From Moraxellaceae bacterium REDSEA-S32_B1 (GTDB lineage Bacteria; Pseudomonadota; Gammaproteobacteria; Pseudomonadales; Moraxellaceae): a stretch of DNA of 37,109 nucleotides. Of the stretch, positions 6,285-14,927 are shown piece by piece; position 1 is the first letter of the stretch, and each line of letters starts with the position of its first letter. The position numbers and the translations under genes were made by a program. The stretch covers positions 1 through 37,109 of the forward strand of contig LUOR01000030.1 in NCBI GenBank assembly GCA_001626925.1. Reading direction: 5' to 3'. The notes below the pieces were generated by a model, which worked only from the letters and a program-made list of their open reading frames with translations, had not been told where the DNA came from and did no database searches.

Positions 6285-7235
6285 GTGACAGCGACCGCTT
6301 TGCAAATGAACCAATCGCCGTATAGTGAGTTCATGCAAGAAACTGAAGTTTTGCTACCAAACAAACAACGACTGCACGTTGAAATTGGTGGTAATCCTGC
6401 ACATCCAACCATTATGTTAATTATGGGTTTAGGTGCGCAGATGTTGGTATGGCCTGATGCATTTTGTCGACTACTCATTGACGCAGGTTATCAAGTAATA
6501 CGCTTTGACAATCGTGATATTGGTCTATCTAGTAAAACCAAACGTAAAGGCGAACGTCTAAATACATTGAAACTGATGGGTCGTTTTGGCTTAGGTCTAC
6601 CGAATGAAGGTGCACCATATACCTTGTACGACATGGCTGAAGATGTCAGCTTACTAATTGATGCATTACGCTTAAAAGAAGTGAATTTAATTGGTGCATC
6701 AATGGGTGGCATGATTGCGCAAATCGTGGCGGCACAATATCCTGAAAAAGTAAAAACGCTAGGCTTGCTTTTCACCAGTAATAATCAACGTTTCTTACCT
6801 CCACCATTTCCAAAGCAGTTGATGAGCTTGATTGGCAAACCGAAATCCCATGATGAAAATGGTATCGTTGAGCATTCGATTCGATTATTCAACACTATTG
6901 GTTCACCAGGTTTAGTCGATCCAATTATGTCAGCTGAGCATGCACGTAAACTTTACAACCGAAGTTTTTATCCCGCAGGCGTATTACAACAATTCTTGGC
7001 GATCCTTTGTACAGGTTCGTTATTAGAACTTGACAAACAAATCGAACAGCCTACGATAGTGGTGCATGGCAGTCGAGACCGTTTGCTCCCACCTGCACAC
7101 GGCAAAGCTGTGGCAAAAGCGATCAAGAATGCAAAATTTGAACTCATAGATGGTATGGGACACGATCTACCACTATATTACATTCCAAAATTAGTGCATA
7201 TTTTCACTCAACAAATTAAATCATTGACTCCTTAG
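6285..7235 (+). CDS. estB: Alpha/beta-hydrolase, EstB esterase
   Basis: This is an alpha/beta-hydrolase-fold esterase. From the GTG start at 6285 the catalytic triad is visible: Ser138 in the nucleophile elbow GASMGG, Asp265 in VVHGSRDRLLPP and His293 in DGMGHDLP. MLIMGLGAQMLVW forms the oxyanion-hole strand. The gene lies between rubB and oxyR exactly as estB does in Acinetobacter ADP1, hence the symbol; the natural substrate is unknown. The frame is open upstream to an ATG at 6261, but AGAGGA at 6272-6277 sits 7 bases before the GTG and decides for it (316 residues). The oxyR start follows the stop after 6 bases, so the pair is co-transcribed. Confidence 0.88.
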   Translation: MTATALQMNQSPYSEFMQETEVLLPNKQRLHVEIGGNPAHPTIMLIMGLGAQMLVWPDAFCRLLIDAGYQVIRFDNRDIGLSSKTKRKGERLNTLKLMGRFGLGLPNEGAPYTLYDMAEDVSLLIDALRLKEVNLIGASMGGMIAQIVAAQYPEKVKTLGLLFTSNNQRFLPPPFPKQLMSLIGKPKSHDENGIVEHSIRLFNTIGSPGLVDPIMSAEHARKLYNRSFYPAGVLQQFLAILCTGSLLELDKQIEQPTIVVHGSRDRLLPPAHGKAVAKAIKNAKFELIDGMGHDLPLYYIPKLVHIFTQQIKSLTP

Positions 7236-7241
7236 GACATT

Positions 7242-8177
7242 ATGGCTGCTCTACCTTCTCTCCGTCAGCTTTCGTATTTAGTTGCTTTGTCTGAAACCTT
7301 ACATTTTACTGAGGCAGCACGTCGCTGTTTCGTTACCCAATCCACTCTCTCGGGTGGCATTATGGAATTAGAGCGACTACTTGGTGGTGTATTGGTAGAG
7401 CGTGACCGCCAAAATGTCAGGCTAACACCACTTGGTGAAAAAGTCGTTGCACGTGCTCGTGTTTTACTTGCCGATGCGCAAGATTTGATGCGTTTAAGCC
7501 GTGAGATGAGCGAGCCATTAACGGGTGATTTACATCTCGGTCTGATTCCGACTATTGCACCCTTTATTTTGACGCAACTATTACAAGCTGTTCAAAAAGA
7601 TTTACCACGTATTCGTTTGCATCTGCATGAAGCGCAAAGTGAAAAAGTCCTTGAACGTCTTGAACACGGTCAGCTAGATATTGTCCTTCTTGCCTTGCCT
7701 TTTGATACACAAGGTTTGAAAATCAAAGAAGTCAATACTGAAAAGCTCTATGTAGTCTGCAATAAAAATGATAAAGATACCATCAACGCCAAGAACATTG
7801 ATGATTTAGATTTATCAAAATTGATTTTGCTTGAAGAAGGCCATTGCTTACGTGATCACGTCCTTAGTGCATGTCCGATCAAAGAACAAAAGAATGACGC
7901 TCGCTTAAAGGCAAGCTCTCTACCAACGCTATTAGAAATGGTTTTGGCGAATCTTGGTTTTACCATGTTGCCTGAGATTGCTATTCAAAACGCAAGCTTA
8001 GTCACCAATGACCAGCTGATTATTCATCCTATCGAGAATCCTCCTGAACGTACATTGGCATTGATTACACGCAAAAGTACGCCACTACAGACTGAGTTTG
8101 ATATTTTGCACGGTATTTTAACCACGATTACTACACAAGTCTTATCAGACAATCAAAAGTATATTGCGTCCCAATAA
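7242..8177 (+). CDS. oxyR: Peroxide-sensing LysR-type regulator OxyR
   Basis: OxyR senses hydrogen peroxide through a disulfide and activates genes such as katA and ahpC. The 311-residue protein has an N-terminal LysR winged helix-turn-helix (LRQLSYLVALSETLHFTEAARR, TQSTLSGGIMELERLLG) and a substrate-type regulatory domain. The redox pair is present: Cys202 in EEGHCLRDH and Cys211, spaced as Cys199/Cys208 of E. coli OxyR, followed by an LKASSLPTLLEMVLANLGFTMLP segment. It starts 6 bases after estB, so the esterase and the regulator share a transcript. A bidirectional terminator follows at 8196. Being in the rub cluster fits a role in oxidative stress arising from oxygenase chemistry (inference). 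Confidence 0.95.
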   Translation: MAALPSLRQLSYLVALSETLHFTEAARRCFVTQSTLSGGIMELERLLGGVLVERDRQNVRLTPLGEKVVARARVLLADAQDLMRLSREMSEPLTGDLHLGLIPTIAPFILTQLLQAVQKDLPRIRLHLHEAQSEKVLERLEHGQLDIVLLALPFDTQGLKIKEVNTEKLYVVCNKNDKDTINAKNIDDLDLSKLILLEEGHCLRDHVLSACPIKEQKNDARLKASSLPTLLEMVLANLGFTMLPEIAIQNASLVTNDQLIIHPIENPPERTLALITRKSTPLQTEFDILHGILTTITTQVLSDNQKYIASQ

Positions 8178-8195
8178 GAGATTTTCTTCAAACAT

Positions 8196-8229
8196 AAAAA
8201 AGCGTTGGTATTTACCAACGCTTTTTTTT
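8196..8229. terminator. Bidirectional terminator between oxyR and ppiD
   Basis: AAAAAGCGTTGGTA and TACCAACGCTTTTT (arms at about 8196-8209 and 8212-8225) make a strong stem flanked by As on the left and Ts on the right. It can stop both the rightward oxyR and the leftward ppiD transcripts. Confidence 0.9.
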
Positions 8230-8246
8230 ATCAGCTTAAAGAATGT

Positions 8247-10118
8247 TTACTGTTCAATCTTCGCCTGACTACGTAGATATTCAATATAATCATTCAGTTC
8301 ATTCTGACCACGAGGATCAAATCGATTGACCACTTGAGCTTTTTGCTCATCAGTCAAATTAAACGCTGGATTTTGTCCAACATCAGACACTGCTACGACA
8401 AATAAGAAATCACCTACATTGGCTGTTTTTGCTGACCAAAAACCATCTTTGGTCGGCACTGGCACACTGTATGCCACTTTTTCGAGATCTTCAGGAAGTA
8501 GCCCACTAAAGCGTGGTACTGGGCCTAAATCGGTAAAACTTACGTCACTTGATGCCAATGCCTCAGATGCAGGCTTAGATTTAAAATCTGCCAAAAGCTG
8601 TTTTACACTCGCTTCCGCCTGTTTGACTTGCTCTGCACGTTTTAGTTTAGCTTGAATGTCTGCTTTTGCTTCTTCAAGTGTCAACGGTCGCTCAACACGA
8701 TAATCTGATACTTTAAACCACACAGTCTTACCATCAGCGGTCGAGGTCGCAGTCGAAACATTGCGATCACCTTCTGCAATTTGCTCAGAGAATAACTTTT
8801 GCTTGACCTGAGCATCAGACAAAATGATGTCATTATTGTTGGCTTGTATATTACGCGCAGCTTGGATAGACACTTTATATTCTTCAGCAATCGCTTCAAG
8901 TGAATCTGTTTCAAGTGCGGTTTCATTGGCTTGACCAATGGCATCTTGATACATGTTTTCTACTTTTTTGGCTTTAGCATCGCTCATCAGCTTATCACGT
9001 ACAGATGCAAATGCTGGAACAGTTACACCTGACAATTGATCCAGACGGATAATGTGATAACCAAATTCAGTTTTGATCGGTGCTGATGTTTGACCATTTT
9101 GCTTGAGCGCTAATACCGCTTGGTCAAATGCATCACCAAACGCACCCACCGTATAGCCTTCAACTTGACCATTAGACTCTTTCGATACAGGATCTTCTGA
9201 ATACTTTTGCACCAAAGCTTCAAACGTTTCACCCGACTTTAATTCCGCTTGAATTTTTTGAGCGAGTTTAGCAGCTTCTTCATCACTACGGTTGTCAGTG
9301 GTAATCAAAATATGACTGATTTCACGATCCGCATCTTTGGCTAAATTTGCACTGTATGCTTGATAAGTTTGTTGTAGATCTTGTTCGGTAACTTCAGCAC
9401 GATTTTCAAATTCAGACTTATCCAAAACCACATATTGCACATCTAAGTTGGCAGGACGGTTATAATCCGAAATATTTTTATCATAGTACGTTTTCATTGC
9501 AGCGTTTGACGCAACAAAATCCTGTGCAAAATTCGCCAATGGAATTTCAGCAAGATGAGTCGTACGCTCTTGACTGATCATTTTAATCAAATTCTCGGTG
9601 TCTTTGGCACTATGCAGTGACGTTGAAATCAGACTCTGCGTCATCAAACTCAGCGCCGTTTGCTGACGAAAGTTGGTTAACAATTGATTGATCGTTGAAC
9701 GAGAATTCGCCAAATAATTATCTAAGAGTTGTTGTGAAAACTGACCATCTTGCTGAAATGCCTGTTGTTGGCGAAGCAAGGCACCGAGCTGTTCATCACT
9801 TAATGTTAGACCAAGCTTCTCTGCCTGTTGGATCAGCAAAGCACGCACAATCGCAGCATCATAGACTTGTGCTTCAATCACTTCGTTATTAAGCAAAGTT
9901 TCATCTCCACCAACACCTTGAAGATATTGGTCTCTCTGAGATTTAATCCAATTATCTAGCTCTGCTTTAGTGATTTCTTGATCATTCACTTGCACCGCAA
10001 CTTCTTCATTGCCGCCAGCAAAATAGCCTTCAATGCCAACTAGTGCCAATGGCGTTAAAAACAAAACCAAGAGGACTTTGCCAAGCCACCCCCGAATTAA
10101 TGTACGAAAAGCTTCCAT
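8247..10118 (-). CDS. ppiD: Periplasmic peptidyl-prolyl isomerase/chaperone PpiD
   Basis: PpiD is a membrane-anchored periplasmic chaperone near the SecYEG exit that assists outer-membrane and exported proteins. From the ATG at 10118 the protein has 623 residues, the same as E. coli PpiD. It shows a cytoplasmic tail MEAFRTLIRGWLGK, one membrane anchor (about 15-35, ending GYFAGG), a SurA-like helical N domain with repeated Gln-rich helices, and a parvulin domain at about 260-355 (ISHILITT, then FGYHIIRLD). A second, degenerate rotamase-like region follows to the C-terminus. The frame extends 13 codons further to a TTG at 10157, but GGAA before the ATG and the family N-terminus support 10118. 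hupB lies directly upstream, as in E. coli (lon-hupB-ppiD). Confidence 0.93.
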   Translation of the reverse strand: MEAFRTLIRGWLGKVLLVLFLTPLALVGIEGYFAGGNEEVAVQVNDQEITKAELDNWIKSQRDQYLQGVGGDETLLNNEVIEAQVYDAAIVRALLIQQAEKLGLTLSDEQLGALLRQQQAFQQDGQFSQQLLDNYLANSRSTINQLLTNFRQQTALSLMTQSLISTSLHSAKDTENLIKMISQERTTHLAEIPLANFAQDFVASNAAMKTYYDKNISDYNRPANLDVQYVVLDKSEFENRAEVTEQDLQQTYQAYSANLAKDADREISHILITTDNRSDEEAAKLAQKIQAELKSGETFEALVQKYSEDPVSKESNGQVEGYTVGAFGDAFDQAVLALKQNGQTSAPIKTEFGYHIIRLDQLSGVTVPAFASVRDKLMSDAKAKKVENMYQDAIGQANETALETDSLEAIAEEYKVSIQAARNIQANNNDIILSDAQVKQKLFSEQIAEGDRNVSTATSTADGKTVWFKVSDYRVERPLTLEEAKADIQAKLKRAEQVKQAEASVKQLLADFKSKPASEALASSDVSFTDLGPVPRFSGLLPEDLEKVAYSVPVPTKDGFWSAKTANVGDFLFVVAVSDVGQNPAFNLTDEQKAQVVNRFDPRGQNELNDYIEYLRSQAKIEQ

Positions 10119-10224
10119 AAATGTTCCAAAAAAAACCTTAAATCGAATACTAGCCAAAAATCGTCAAATGACAAGTATAATTATTTTTTACTGAGATCAA
10201 AACCAAATCCAATCATGGATTATG

Positions 10225-10254
10225 AATGAAAAAACGCGCCGTCCTGGCGCGTTT
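10225..10254 (-). terminator. Terminator after hupB
   Basis: Arms AAACGCGCC (10232-10240) and GGCGCGTTT (10246-10254) pair around a 5-base loop. On the minus strand the stem is followed by TTTTTTC. It separates hupB from ppiD. Confidence 0.88.
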
Positions 10255-10282
10255 AAGTTACTTCAATGACGTTAAAAACGTA

Positions 10283-10555
10283 TTAAGCAACAGAATCTTT
10301 AAGACCTTTACCTGCTTTAAAGCTTGGTACTTTGCTTGCAGGAATTTTGAGCTCTGCGCCAGTCTTCGGGTTACGACCCGTACGCGCAGCACGTTCTTTA
10401 ACAGTGAAAGAACCAAAGCCAACTAAAGTTACTGTATCGCCTGCTTTCAATGCAGCGCTGATAGATTCAATCGTTGCGTCAAGAGCTTTACCAGCGTCAA
10501 CTTTAGTAAGCCCCCCTTTTTGAGCAATCGCATCAATTAATTCTGATTTATTCAT
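10283..10555 (-). CDS. hupB: DNA-binding protein HU
   Basis: HU is a small dimeric nucleoid protein that bends DNA without strong sequence preference. The 90-residue product (E. coli HU-beta is also 90) begins [18 protein letters not shown], has the [21 protein letters not shown] beta-arm with the conserved Asn-Pro that intercalates in DNA, and ends [15 protein letters not shown]. The frame is open three codons further (10564), but the ATG at 10555 gives the exact family N-terminus and GAGGAT lies upstream. It precedes ppiD, as in E. coli, but with a terminator between them. The two E. coli HU forms are not easily separated by eye, so the symbol rests mainly on synteny. Confidence 0.95.
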   Translation of the reverse strand: MNKSELIDAIAQKGGLTKVDAGKALDATIESISAALKAGDTVTLVGFGSFTVKERAARTGRNPKTGAELKIPASKVPSFKAGKGLKDSVA

Positions 10556-10723
10556 GCAAAACATCCTCTAAATTTGATCGTTTGAATATTTAAGCCAAAT
10601 TTTTTAAACTAGCCGTAGAAGCCTTTATAGCAATGCGATTGGATGTTGGCAAGCCAAACCTGACGCTTTTCATCAAAAAAATGCGATCTTTTTACAAATT
10701 ATTCGGATCTTTACACTCGTTGG

Positions 10724-11266
10724 TTATTTTTTAGACACCCTCAAGCTTTCAATTTCATTTTTTAGTTGCTCGTTACTATCGACAAGACGATCGACCTTTT
10801 CATTGAGATTTTTTAATAATTGCTCAATGAGCAATATGTCTTTTGGCGTAACCAAACCAAATCGATTTAAGGTCTGATGTGTGTGTTGATCGAGCATTTT
10901 TTCAAATTTTTCACGGGTATCAACAACACGTTCATACGCCTTGCCAGTGACTTCACCGACTTTTTCTACGGTTTGATCAGCGACATTACTTGTTCTTGAT
11001 TCCAGTTCTTCACCAACTTCCACCAAAGAATCAAACAGTTTATTGCCTTCTTCTTCGGCACGAGAGAATGCACCTAAGCCAGCCAGCCAAATTTGTTTAG
11101 TGTATTTACGTAGCTCAATCGGGCTTTTGCGTCTGGATTTTGCTTTAGTCGTATTTTCACGCGACGAGTCATCTCGTACTGGGTCGTTTTGCAGATCATT
11201 AATTTGATTGTGTTCATCATGCGCCTGATCAACACTGGAAATATCCTTATCTTTATTTGGACACAT
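10724..11266 (-). CDS. Phasin family protein (PhaI/PhaF-like)
   Basis: The 180-residue protein has an acidic, hydrophilic N-terminus (about 1-35), a short basic patch KSRRKSPIELRKYTKQIW, the phasin signature IWLAGLGAFSRAEEEGNKLFDSL at about 59-81, and a long amphipathic helical region ending in a coiled coil (LLKNLNEKVDRLVDSNEQLKNEIESL). This layout matches polyhydroxyalkanoate granule-associated phasins, which coat PHA granules. No PHA synthase gene is in the window, so a stress or membrane-associated role is equally possible. AGGAG about 6-7 bases before the ATG at 11266 is a strong ribosome site. The gene lies upstream of hupB on the same strand, with a 168-base gap. Confidence 0.82.
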   Translation of the reverse strand: MCPNKDKDISSVDQAHDEHNQINDLQNDPVRDDSSRENTTKAKSRRKSPIELRKYTKQIWLAGLGAFSRAEEEGNKLFDSLVEVGEELESRTSNVADQTVEKVGEVTGKAYERVVDTREKFEKMLDQHTHQTLNRFGLVTPKDILLIEQLLKNLNEKVDRLVDSNEQLKNEIESLRVSKK

Positions 11267-11380
11267 GCCTAGCTCCTAAAACAACATTCGCATTTTGACT
11301 TATAACAGTTCACCATAGCAGAGTTCTGTATCAAATGTATAAAATCTGTCTAACAATTCATCTTTCAATGTAAGTAGATA

Positions 11381-11409
11381 TTGACAGTTTTCATGACATG
11401 CACTTAAAT
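11381..11409 (+). promoter_or_regulatory. Sigma-70 promoter for the UbiJ-like gene
   Basis: TTGACA at 11381-11386, a 17-base spacer and TTAAAT at 11404-11409 form a strong promoter pointing right. The predicted transcript starts near 11416 and carries about 110 bases of leader before the ATG at 11528, including the palindrome at 11484-11499. Confidence 0.55.
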
Positions 11410-11483
11410 CGAGATACAGCGCTACGTTAAAAGTTGCTGATATTTTGCTGTTTTAAACTGCCATAGCAAAATATTCATTGCGC

Positions 11484-11499
11484 TAACAATGGATTGTTA
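11484..11499. promoter_or_regulatory. 16-base palindrome in the leader of the UbiJ-like gene
   Basis: TAACAATGGATTGTTA is a perfect 7-2-7 inverted repeat, 28 bases upstream of the start codon and downstream of the likely promoter. It could be an operator for a dimeric regulator or a small RNA hairpin. No matching regulator gene is adjacent. Confidence 0.4.
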
Positions 11500-11527
11500 A
11501 CGTGGTTTAACTAAGGTTTTGATTTTC

Positions 11528-12172
11528 ATGAATGACAACACGCAACAAAGCACACACCAACCACATTTGTTGCACTCTATTATTCTAATTATTTTAGAAA
11601 CAATTGTGACTTTTCTATTAAAACATGATCGTGCTTCACGAATTCATGCGAAAAGCTTTGTTCAAAATAACGTCACTATTGCGTTTAAAACCTTTTTACC
11701 TGCATCTGATTTCTACGTTACCTTTGACAATAAAGGCATTTTATTTGATCCAGATTTAACTGAAAGCAATCAGGTTGAAACTTTTACCGTATCTGCATCT
11801 AGCATTGATTTAGTTCGTTTCTTATTGACAGGTAATGATCGTCATCTACGTCGAATGAGACTATTTGGCGGAGAAGAGTGGCACGATCAATTTCGCTTGT
11901 TTATGCATAGCCTGACCCTACCTATGCTTTTTGCGGATTGGAAAAGTTGGCTCTCAAAACAACAATCAAATAACTTACCACAACGTAGCTTAGAACCACT
12001 TCTAAATAAGCTTGAATTGCAACGCATTGAGATTAGCCAGCTTGAGCTTGAAGTGAAAGAACAACATAACGATTTAAAATCGCTTGAGCGCAAACTCAAA
12101 AACACCCATCGCATGTATTTAGCGATCTTTACCTTGATTGCCATCGTTACGTGTGCTTTTATTTTTCTATAA
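11528..12172 (+). CDS. Tail-anchored protein, possibly UbiJ/SCP2-like
   Basis: I do not recognise this 214-residue protein with certainty. Three parts are visible. First, an alpha/beta region (about 10-140) begins with a hydrophobic helix (LLHSIILIILETIVTFLL), has FYVTFDNKGILFDPD and a segment RFLLTGNDRHLRRMRLFGGE, and resembles the order of the SCP2-like domain of UbiJ. Second, a Lys/Glu/Leu-rich coiled coil spans about 150-190. Third, a C-terminal hydrophobic helix (YLAIFTLIAIVTCAFIFL) ends the protein and looks like a membrane tail anchor, which UbiJ of E. coli does not have. It stands alone between the phasin and iscR. The ATG at 11528 is chosen over a TTG at 11519 because AAGG would touch the TTG. 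UbiJ likeness is an eye comparison only. Confidence 0.6.
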   Translation: MNDNTQQSTHQPHLLHSIILIILETIVTFLLKHDRASRIHAKSFVQNNVTIAFKTFLPASDFYVTFDNKGILFDPDLTESNQVETFTVSASSIDLVRFLLTGNDRHLRRMRLFGGEEWHDQFRLFMHSLTLPMLFADWKSWLSKQQSNNLPQRSLEPLLNKLELQRIEISQLELEVKEQHNDLKSLERKLKNTHRMYLAIFTLIAIVTCAFIFL

Positions 12173-12253
12173 ATCCATAAATCATCAACATTACAGTATT
12201 TATTTTCATTATTTGCATAGTGAATGATCAACATCATATTTTACAATGATATT

Positions 12254-12278
12254 AAACTTGACTAATTTAGTCGGGTTT
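12254..12278. promoter_or_regulatory. Type 1 IscR-binding site at the iscR promoter
   Basis: The 25-base site reads AAA-CTT-GACT-AATTT-AGTC-GGG-TTT and fits the E. coli type 1 Fe-S-IscR consensus (ATA-SYY-GACT-RWWWY-AGTC-RRS-TAT) at 23 of 25 positions, including both GACT/AGTC half-sites. It covers the -35 element of the iscR promoter, the arrangement that gives autorepression by [2Fe-2S]-IscR. Confidence 0.85.
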
Positions 12279-12287
12279 TTTTATAAT
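12258..12287 (+). promoter_or_regulatory. Promoter of the isc operon
   Basis: TTGACT (-35, 12258-12263), an 18-base spacer and a perfect TATAAT (-10, 12282-12287) lie 52 bases upstream of the iscR start. The -35 lies inside the IscR site. Confidence 0.8.
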
Positions 12288-12338
12288 CATCCTATCGTAT
12301 TTGCACATTACTACAGATTAAAGCTGAGAGATCAGATC

Positions 12339-12827
12339 ATGCGCCTGACTACACGTGGTCGATACGCTGTGACTGCAATGCTAGATTTAGCACTCCAGCC
12401 TCTCGATCAGACCATTACACTTGCCGAGATTGCTGCACGCCAGACGATTTCTGTCGCTTATTTAGAGCAACTCTTCTCTAAGCTGAAGCGTCGTCAATTG
12501 GTCGCCAGTGTTCGTGGTGCTAATGGTGGTTATCATCTTGCACGCGCTGCCCGTGATATCACCGTGCTTGAAATCATCGAAGCAGTGAATGAATCCGTCG
12601 ATGCAACACGTTGTGATCACAAAGGCAACTGTCAAAATGGTGCAATGTGTTTGACCCATGATCTATGGCAGGACTTATCTAGTCATATTTCAAGTTATTT
12701 AGAACGTATCTCCCTTGCCGATTTGGTCGATCGAGATCATGTACAAGCTGTCGCCCTACGCCAATCATCTAGCGATGATCTAGCTCAACTCACCGTCAAT
12801 CAAAAGACTGTTACAGGAACGATTTAA
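12339..12827 (+). CDS. iscR: Fe-S cluster regulator IscR
   Basis: IscR is an Rrf2-family regulator that binds a [2Fe-2S] cluster and represses its own operon when clusters are plentiful. The 162-residue product equals E. coli IscR in length: [18 protein letters not shown], a winged helix ([32 protein letters not shown]), and cluster ligands Cys92, Cys98, Cys104 and His107 in exactly the E. coli positions. The frame is open 31 codons further upstream (12246), across the promoter and IscR site, but the ATG at 12339 gives the family N-terminus. It is the first gene of the isc block, one base before iscS. The matching site at 12254-12278 implies autoregulation. Confidence 0.97.
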   Translation: MRLTTRGRYAVTAMLDLALQPLDQTITLAEIAARQTISVAYLEQLFSKLKRRQLVASVRGANGGYHLARAARDITVLEIIEAVNESVDATRCDHKGNCQNGAMCLTHDLWQDLSSHISSYLERISLADLVDRDHVQAVALRQSSSDDLAQLTVNQKTVTGTI

Positions 12828-12828
12828 T

Positions 12829-14046
12829 ATGAAGCTCCCAATTTATTTAGATTATGCAGCTACCACGCCAGTGTTGCCTGAAGTCGCTGATTCGATGATG
12901 AGCACGCTAACTTTTGACGGAAATTTTGGTAATCCTGCATCTCGCTCCCATAGCTATGGTTGGAAAGCGGAAGAAGCCGTTGAATATGCGCGTGAACAAG
13001 TTGCAGACTTAATCAAAGCAGATCCGCGTGAGATCGTGTGGACCTCTGGTGCAACGGAGTCAGATAACTTAGCATTAATTGGTGTTGCCAATTTTTATAA
13101 GAATAAAGGCAAGCACATCATCACGTCTAAGATTGAACATAAAGCGATTTTGGATACTTGCCGTTTCTTAGAAACTGAAGGTTTTGAAATTACTTATATC
13201 GAGCCAGAGCCACGTACAGGCTTGATTACGCCTGATATGGTGGCGAAAGAACTTCGCCCTGATACTATCCTTGTTTCATTGATGATGGTTAATAATGAAT
13301 TGGGTACGGTGACTGATGTTGCTGCGATTGGCGAATTGACTCGTGAAAACAAAACCTTTTTACATGTCGATGCGGCGCAAGCAGTCGGTAAAGTTGAGAT
13401 TGATTTATCAAGCATGAAAGTTGATTTGATGAGTTTCTCTGGTCATAAAGCTTATGGTCCAAAAGGTGTTGGTGCGCTTTATGTACGTCGTAGCCCTCGT
13501 GTCCGTTTGAAAGCCATGATTCACGGCGGTGGTCATGAGCGTGGTATGCGCTCAGGCACATTGGCAACCCATCAAATCGTTGGTATGGGTAAAGCTTTTG
13601 AGATCGCAGGCAAAACCATGCAAGCTGAACAAGCTCGTCTGCGTGTACTGCGTGACAAGCTATGGAATGGCTTAAATGACATGGAAGAAATTTATCTCAA
13701 TGGTCATCCTGAACACAACGTTGCCAATTATCTTAATGTGAGCTTTAACTTTGTTGAAGGCGAATCGTTGATGATGGCGTTAAAAGATGTTGCGGTATCT
13801 AGTGGTTCTGCATGTACATCAGCAACGCTTGAGCCGTCGTATGTATTACGAGCACTCGGGCTATCTGATGAGTTGGCACATAGCTCAATCCGTTTTAGCT
13901 TTGGTAAATACACCACTGAGCAAGAAATTGACCATGTGATTGCGATTACTAAATCCGCAGTTGCAAAATTGCGTGAACTTTCACCACTTTGGGATATGTA
14001 TCAAGATGGTGTGGATTTCTCAAAAGTTGAATGGGCAGAACATTGA
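12829..14046 (+). CDS. iscS: Cysteine desulfurase IscS
   Basis: IscS is a PLP enzyme that removes sulfur from cysteine as a persulfide and hands it to IscU for cluster assembly, and to TusA and ThiI for tRNA thiolation. The 405-residue protein begins [14 protein letters not shown]. The PLP lysine is Lys207 in [12 protein letters not shown], and the mobile-loop catalytic cysteine is Cys329 in [10 protein letters not shown]. coli IscS has 404 residues with Lys206 and Cys328. [10 protein letters not shown] carries the cofactor-binding Asp. The C-terminus ([21 protein letters not shown]) matches the IscU-docking tail of housekeeping IscS rather than NifS or SufS. It follows iscR by one base. Confidence 0.98.
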   Translation: MKLPIYLDYAATTPVLPEVADSMMSTLTFDGNFGNPASRSHSYGWKAEEAVEYAREQVADLIKADPREIVWTSGATESDNLALIGVANFYKNKGKHIITSKIEHKAILDTCRFLETEGFEITYIEPEPRTGLITPDMVAKELRPDTILVSLMMVNNELGTVTDVAAIGELTRENKTFLHVDAAQAVGKVEIDLSSMKVDLMSFSGHKAYGPKGVGALYVRRSPRVRLKAMIHGGGHERGMRSGTLATHQIVGMGKAFEIAGKTMQAEQARLRVLRDKLWNGLNDMEEIYLNGHPEHNVANYLNVSFNFVEGESLMMALKDVAVSSGSACTSATLEPSYVLRALGLSDELAHSSIRFSFGKYTTEQEIDHVIAITKSAVAKLRELSPLWDMYQDGVDFSKVEWAEH

Positions 14047-14156
14047 TTTTACAGGCTAAGCGCTTGAAAAATCGAATCATCGCCCCTATTTATTCATTAA
14101 TATCCGTTTAATTATACTAGTTAATTCTAGCTGACCCCGAGGTATGGAGAAGCATC

Positions 14157-14540
14157 ATGGCATATAGCGAAAAAGTAATTGACCACTACGAAAACCCACG
14201 TAACGTTGGTGTTTTAGACAAAGACGCAGAAAATGTAGGCACAGGCATGGTCGGTGCACCTGCGTGTGGCGACGTGATGCGTTTGCAAATCCAAGTCAAC
14301 GACCAAGGTGTGATCGAAGAAGCACGCTTCAAGACATACGGCTGTGGTTCTGCGATTGCATCAAGTTCATTGGTGACTGAATGGCTCAAGGGTAAAACTT
14401 TGGACGAAGCACAAGCGATCAAAAACATGGATATCGCCACTGAATTGGCATTGCCACCTGTGAAAGTCCACTGCTCTGTCTTGGCAGAAGATGCGATCAA
14501 AGCAGCGGTTGAAGACTACCGTAGCAAAACTGCAAAGTAA
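14157..14540 (+). CDS. iscU: Fe-S cluster scaffold IscU
   Basis: IscU is the scaffold on which IscS, frataxin and ferredoxin build [2Fe-2S] clusters before HscA/HscB release them. The 127-residue protein has the three cluster cysteines in GAPACGD (Cys37), TYGCGSAIASSS and KVHCSVLAED, and the HscA-recognition motif LPPVK just before the last one. All are in E. coli order, and E. coli IscU has 128 residues. GGAG lies 9 bases before the ATG. The gap to iscS is 110 bases, larger than elsewhere in the operon, but no terminator or strong promoter is visible in it. Confidence 0.98.
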   Translation: MAYSEKVIDHYENPRNVGVLDKDAENVGTGMVGAPACGDVMRLQIQVNDQGVIEEARFKTYGCGSAIASSSLVTEWLKGKTLDEAQAIKNMDIATELALPPVKVHCSVLAEDAIKAAVEDYRSKTAK

Positions 14541-14588
14541 TTTGCAGATGATCATCACCGACCATATGCAAACAGTTTAGGAGTAAAC

Positions 14589-14909
14589 ATGATTCATTTA
14601 ACTGAAAATGCAGCACAGCATGTTGCCAGCTACATTGCAGGTCGTGGTAAAGGTGAAGGCATCCGTTTGGGTGTAAAAACTTCAGGTTGTTCAGGTTTGG
14701 CTTATGTGCTTGAGTTTGTTGATGAAACCAATGCGCATGATCAAATCTTTGAACAGCATGGTGTCAAAGTCTTTGTTGATCCAAAAAGCCTTGTTTATCT
14801 CGATGGTGTTGAGATGGACTATGTCAAAAATGGTCTAAACGAAGGCTTTGAGTTTCGTAACCCGAACCAAAAAGGCGAATGTGGTTGCGGTGAATCTTTC
14901 ACTGTTTAA
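14589..14909 (+). CDS. iscA: A-type Fe-S carrier IscA
   Basis: IscA is an A-type carrier that receives iron or clusters from the IscU machinery and passes them to target proteins. The 106-residue protein has the three family cysteines: Cys34 in TSGCSGLAY and Cys98 and Cys100 in the C-terminal GECGCGESF motif. AGGAG at 14580-14584 precedes the ATG. It is the last gene before a terminator-like hairpin at 14928, which divides iscRSUA from hscBA-fdx. Confidence 0.97.
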   Translation: MIHLTENAAQHVASYIAGRGKGEGIRLGVKTSGCSGLAYVLEFVDETNAHDQIFEQHGVKVFVDPKSLVYLDGVEMDYVKNGLNEGFEFRNPNQKGECGCGESFTV

Positions 14910-14927
14910 TCCCCTTTTGTCATGATA

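Noticed and set aside
12246..12338. N-terminal extension of IscR
   Set aside because: It would translate the promoter and the IscR site; the ATG at 12339 reproduces E. coli IscR length and cysteine numbering exactly.
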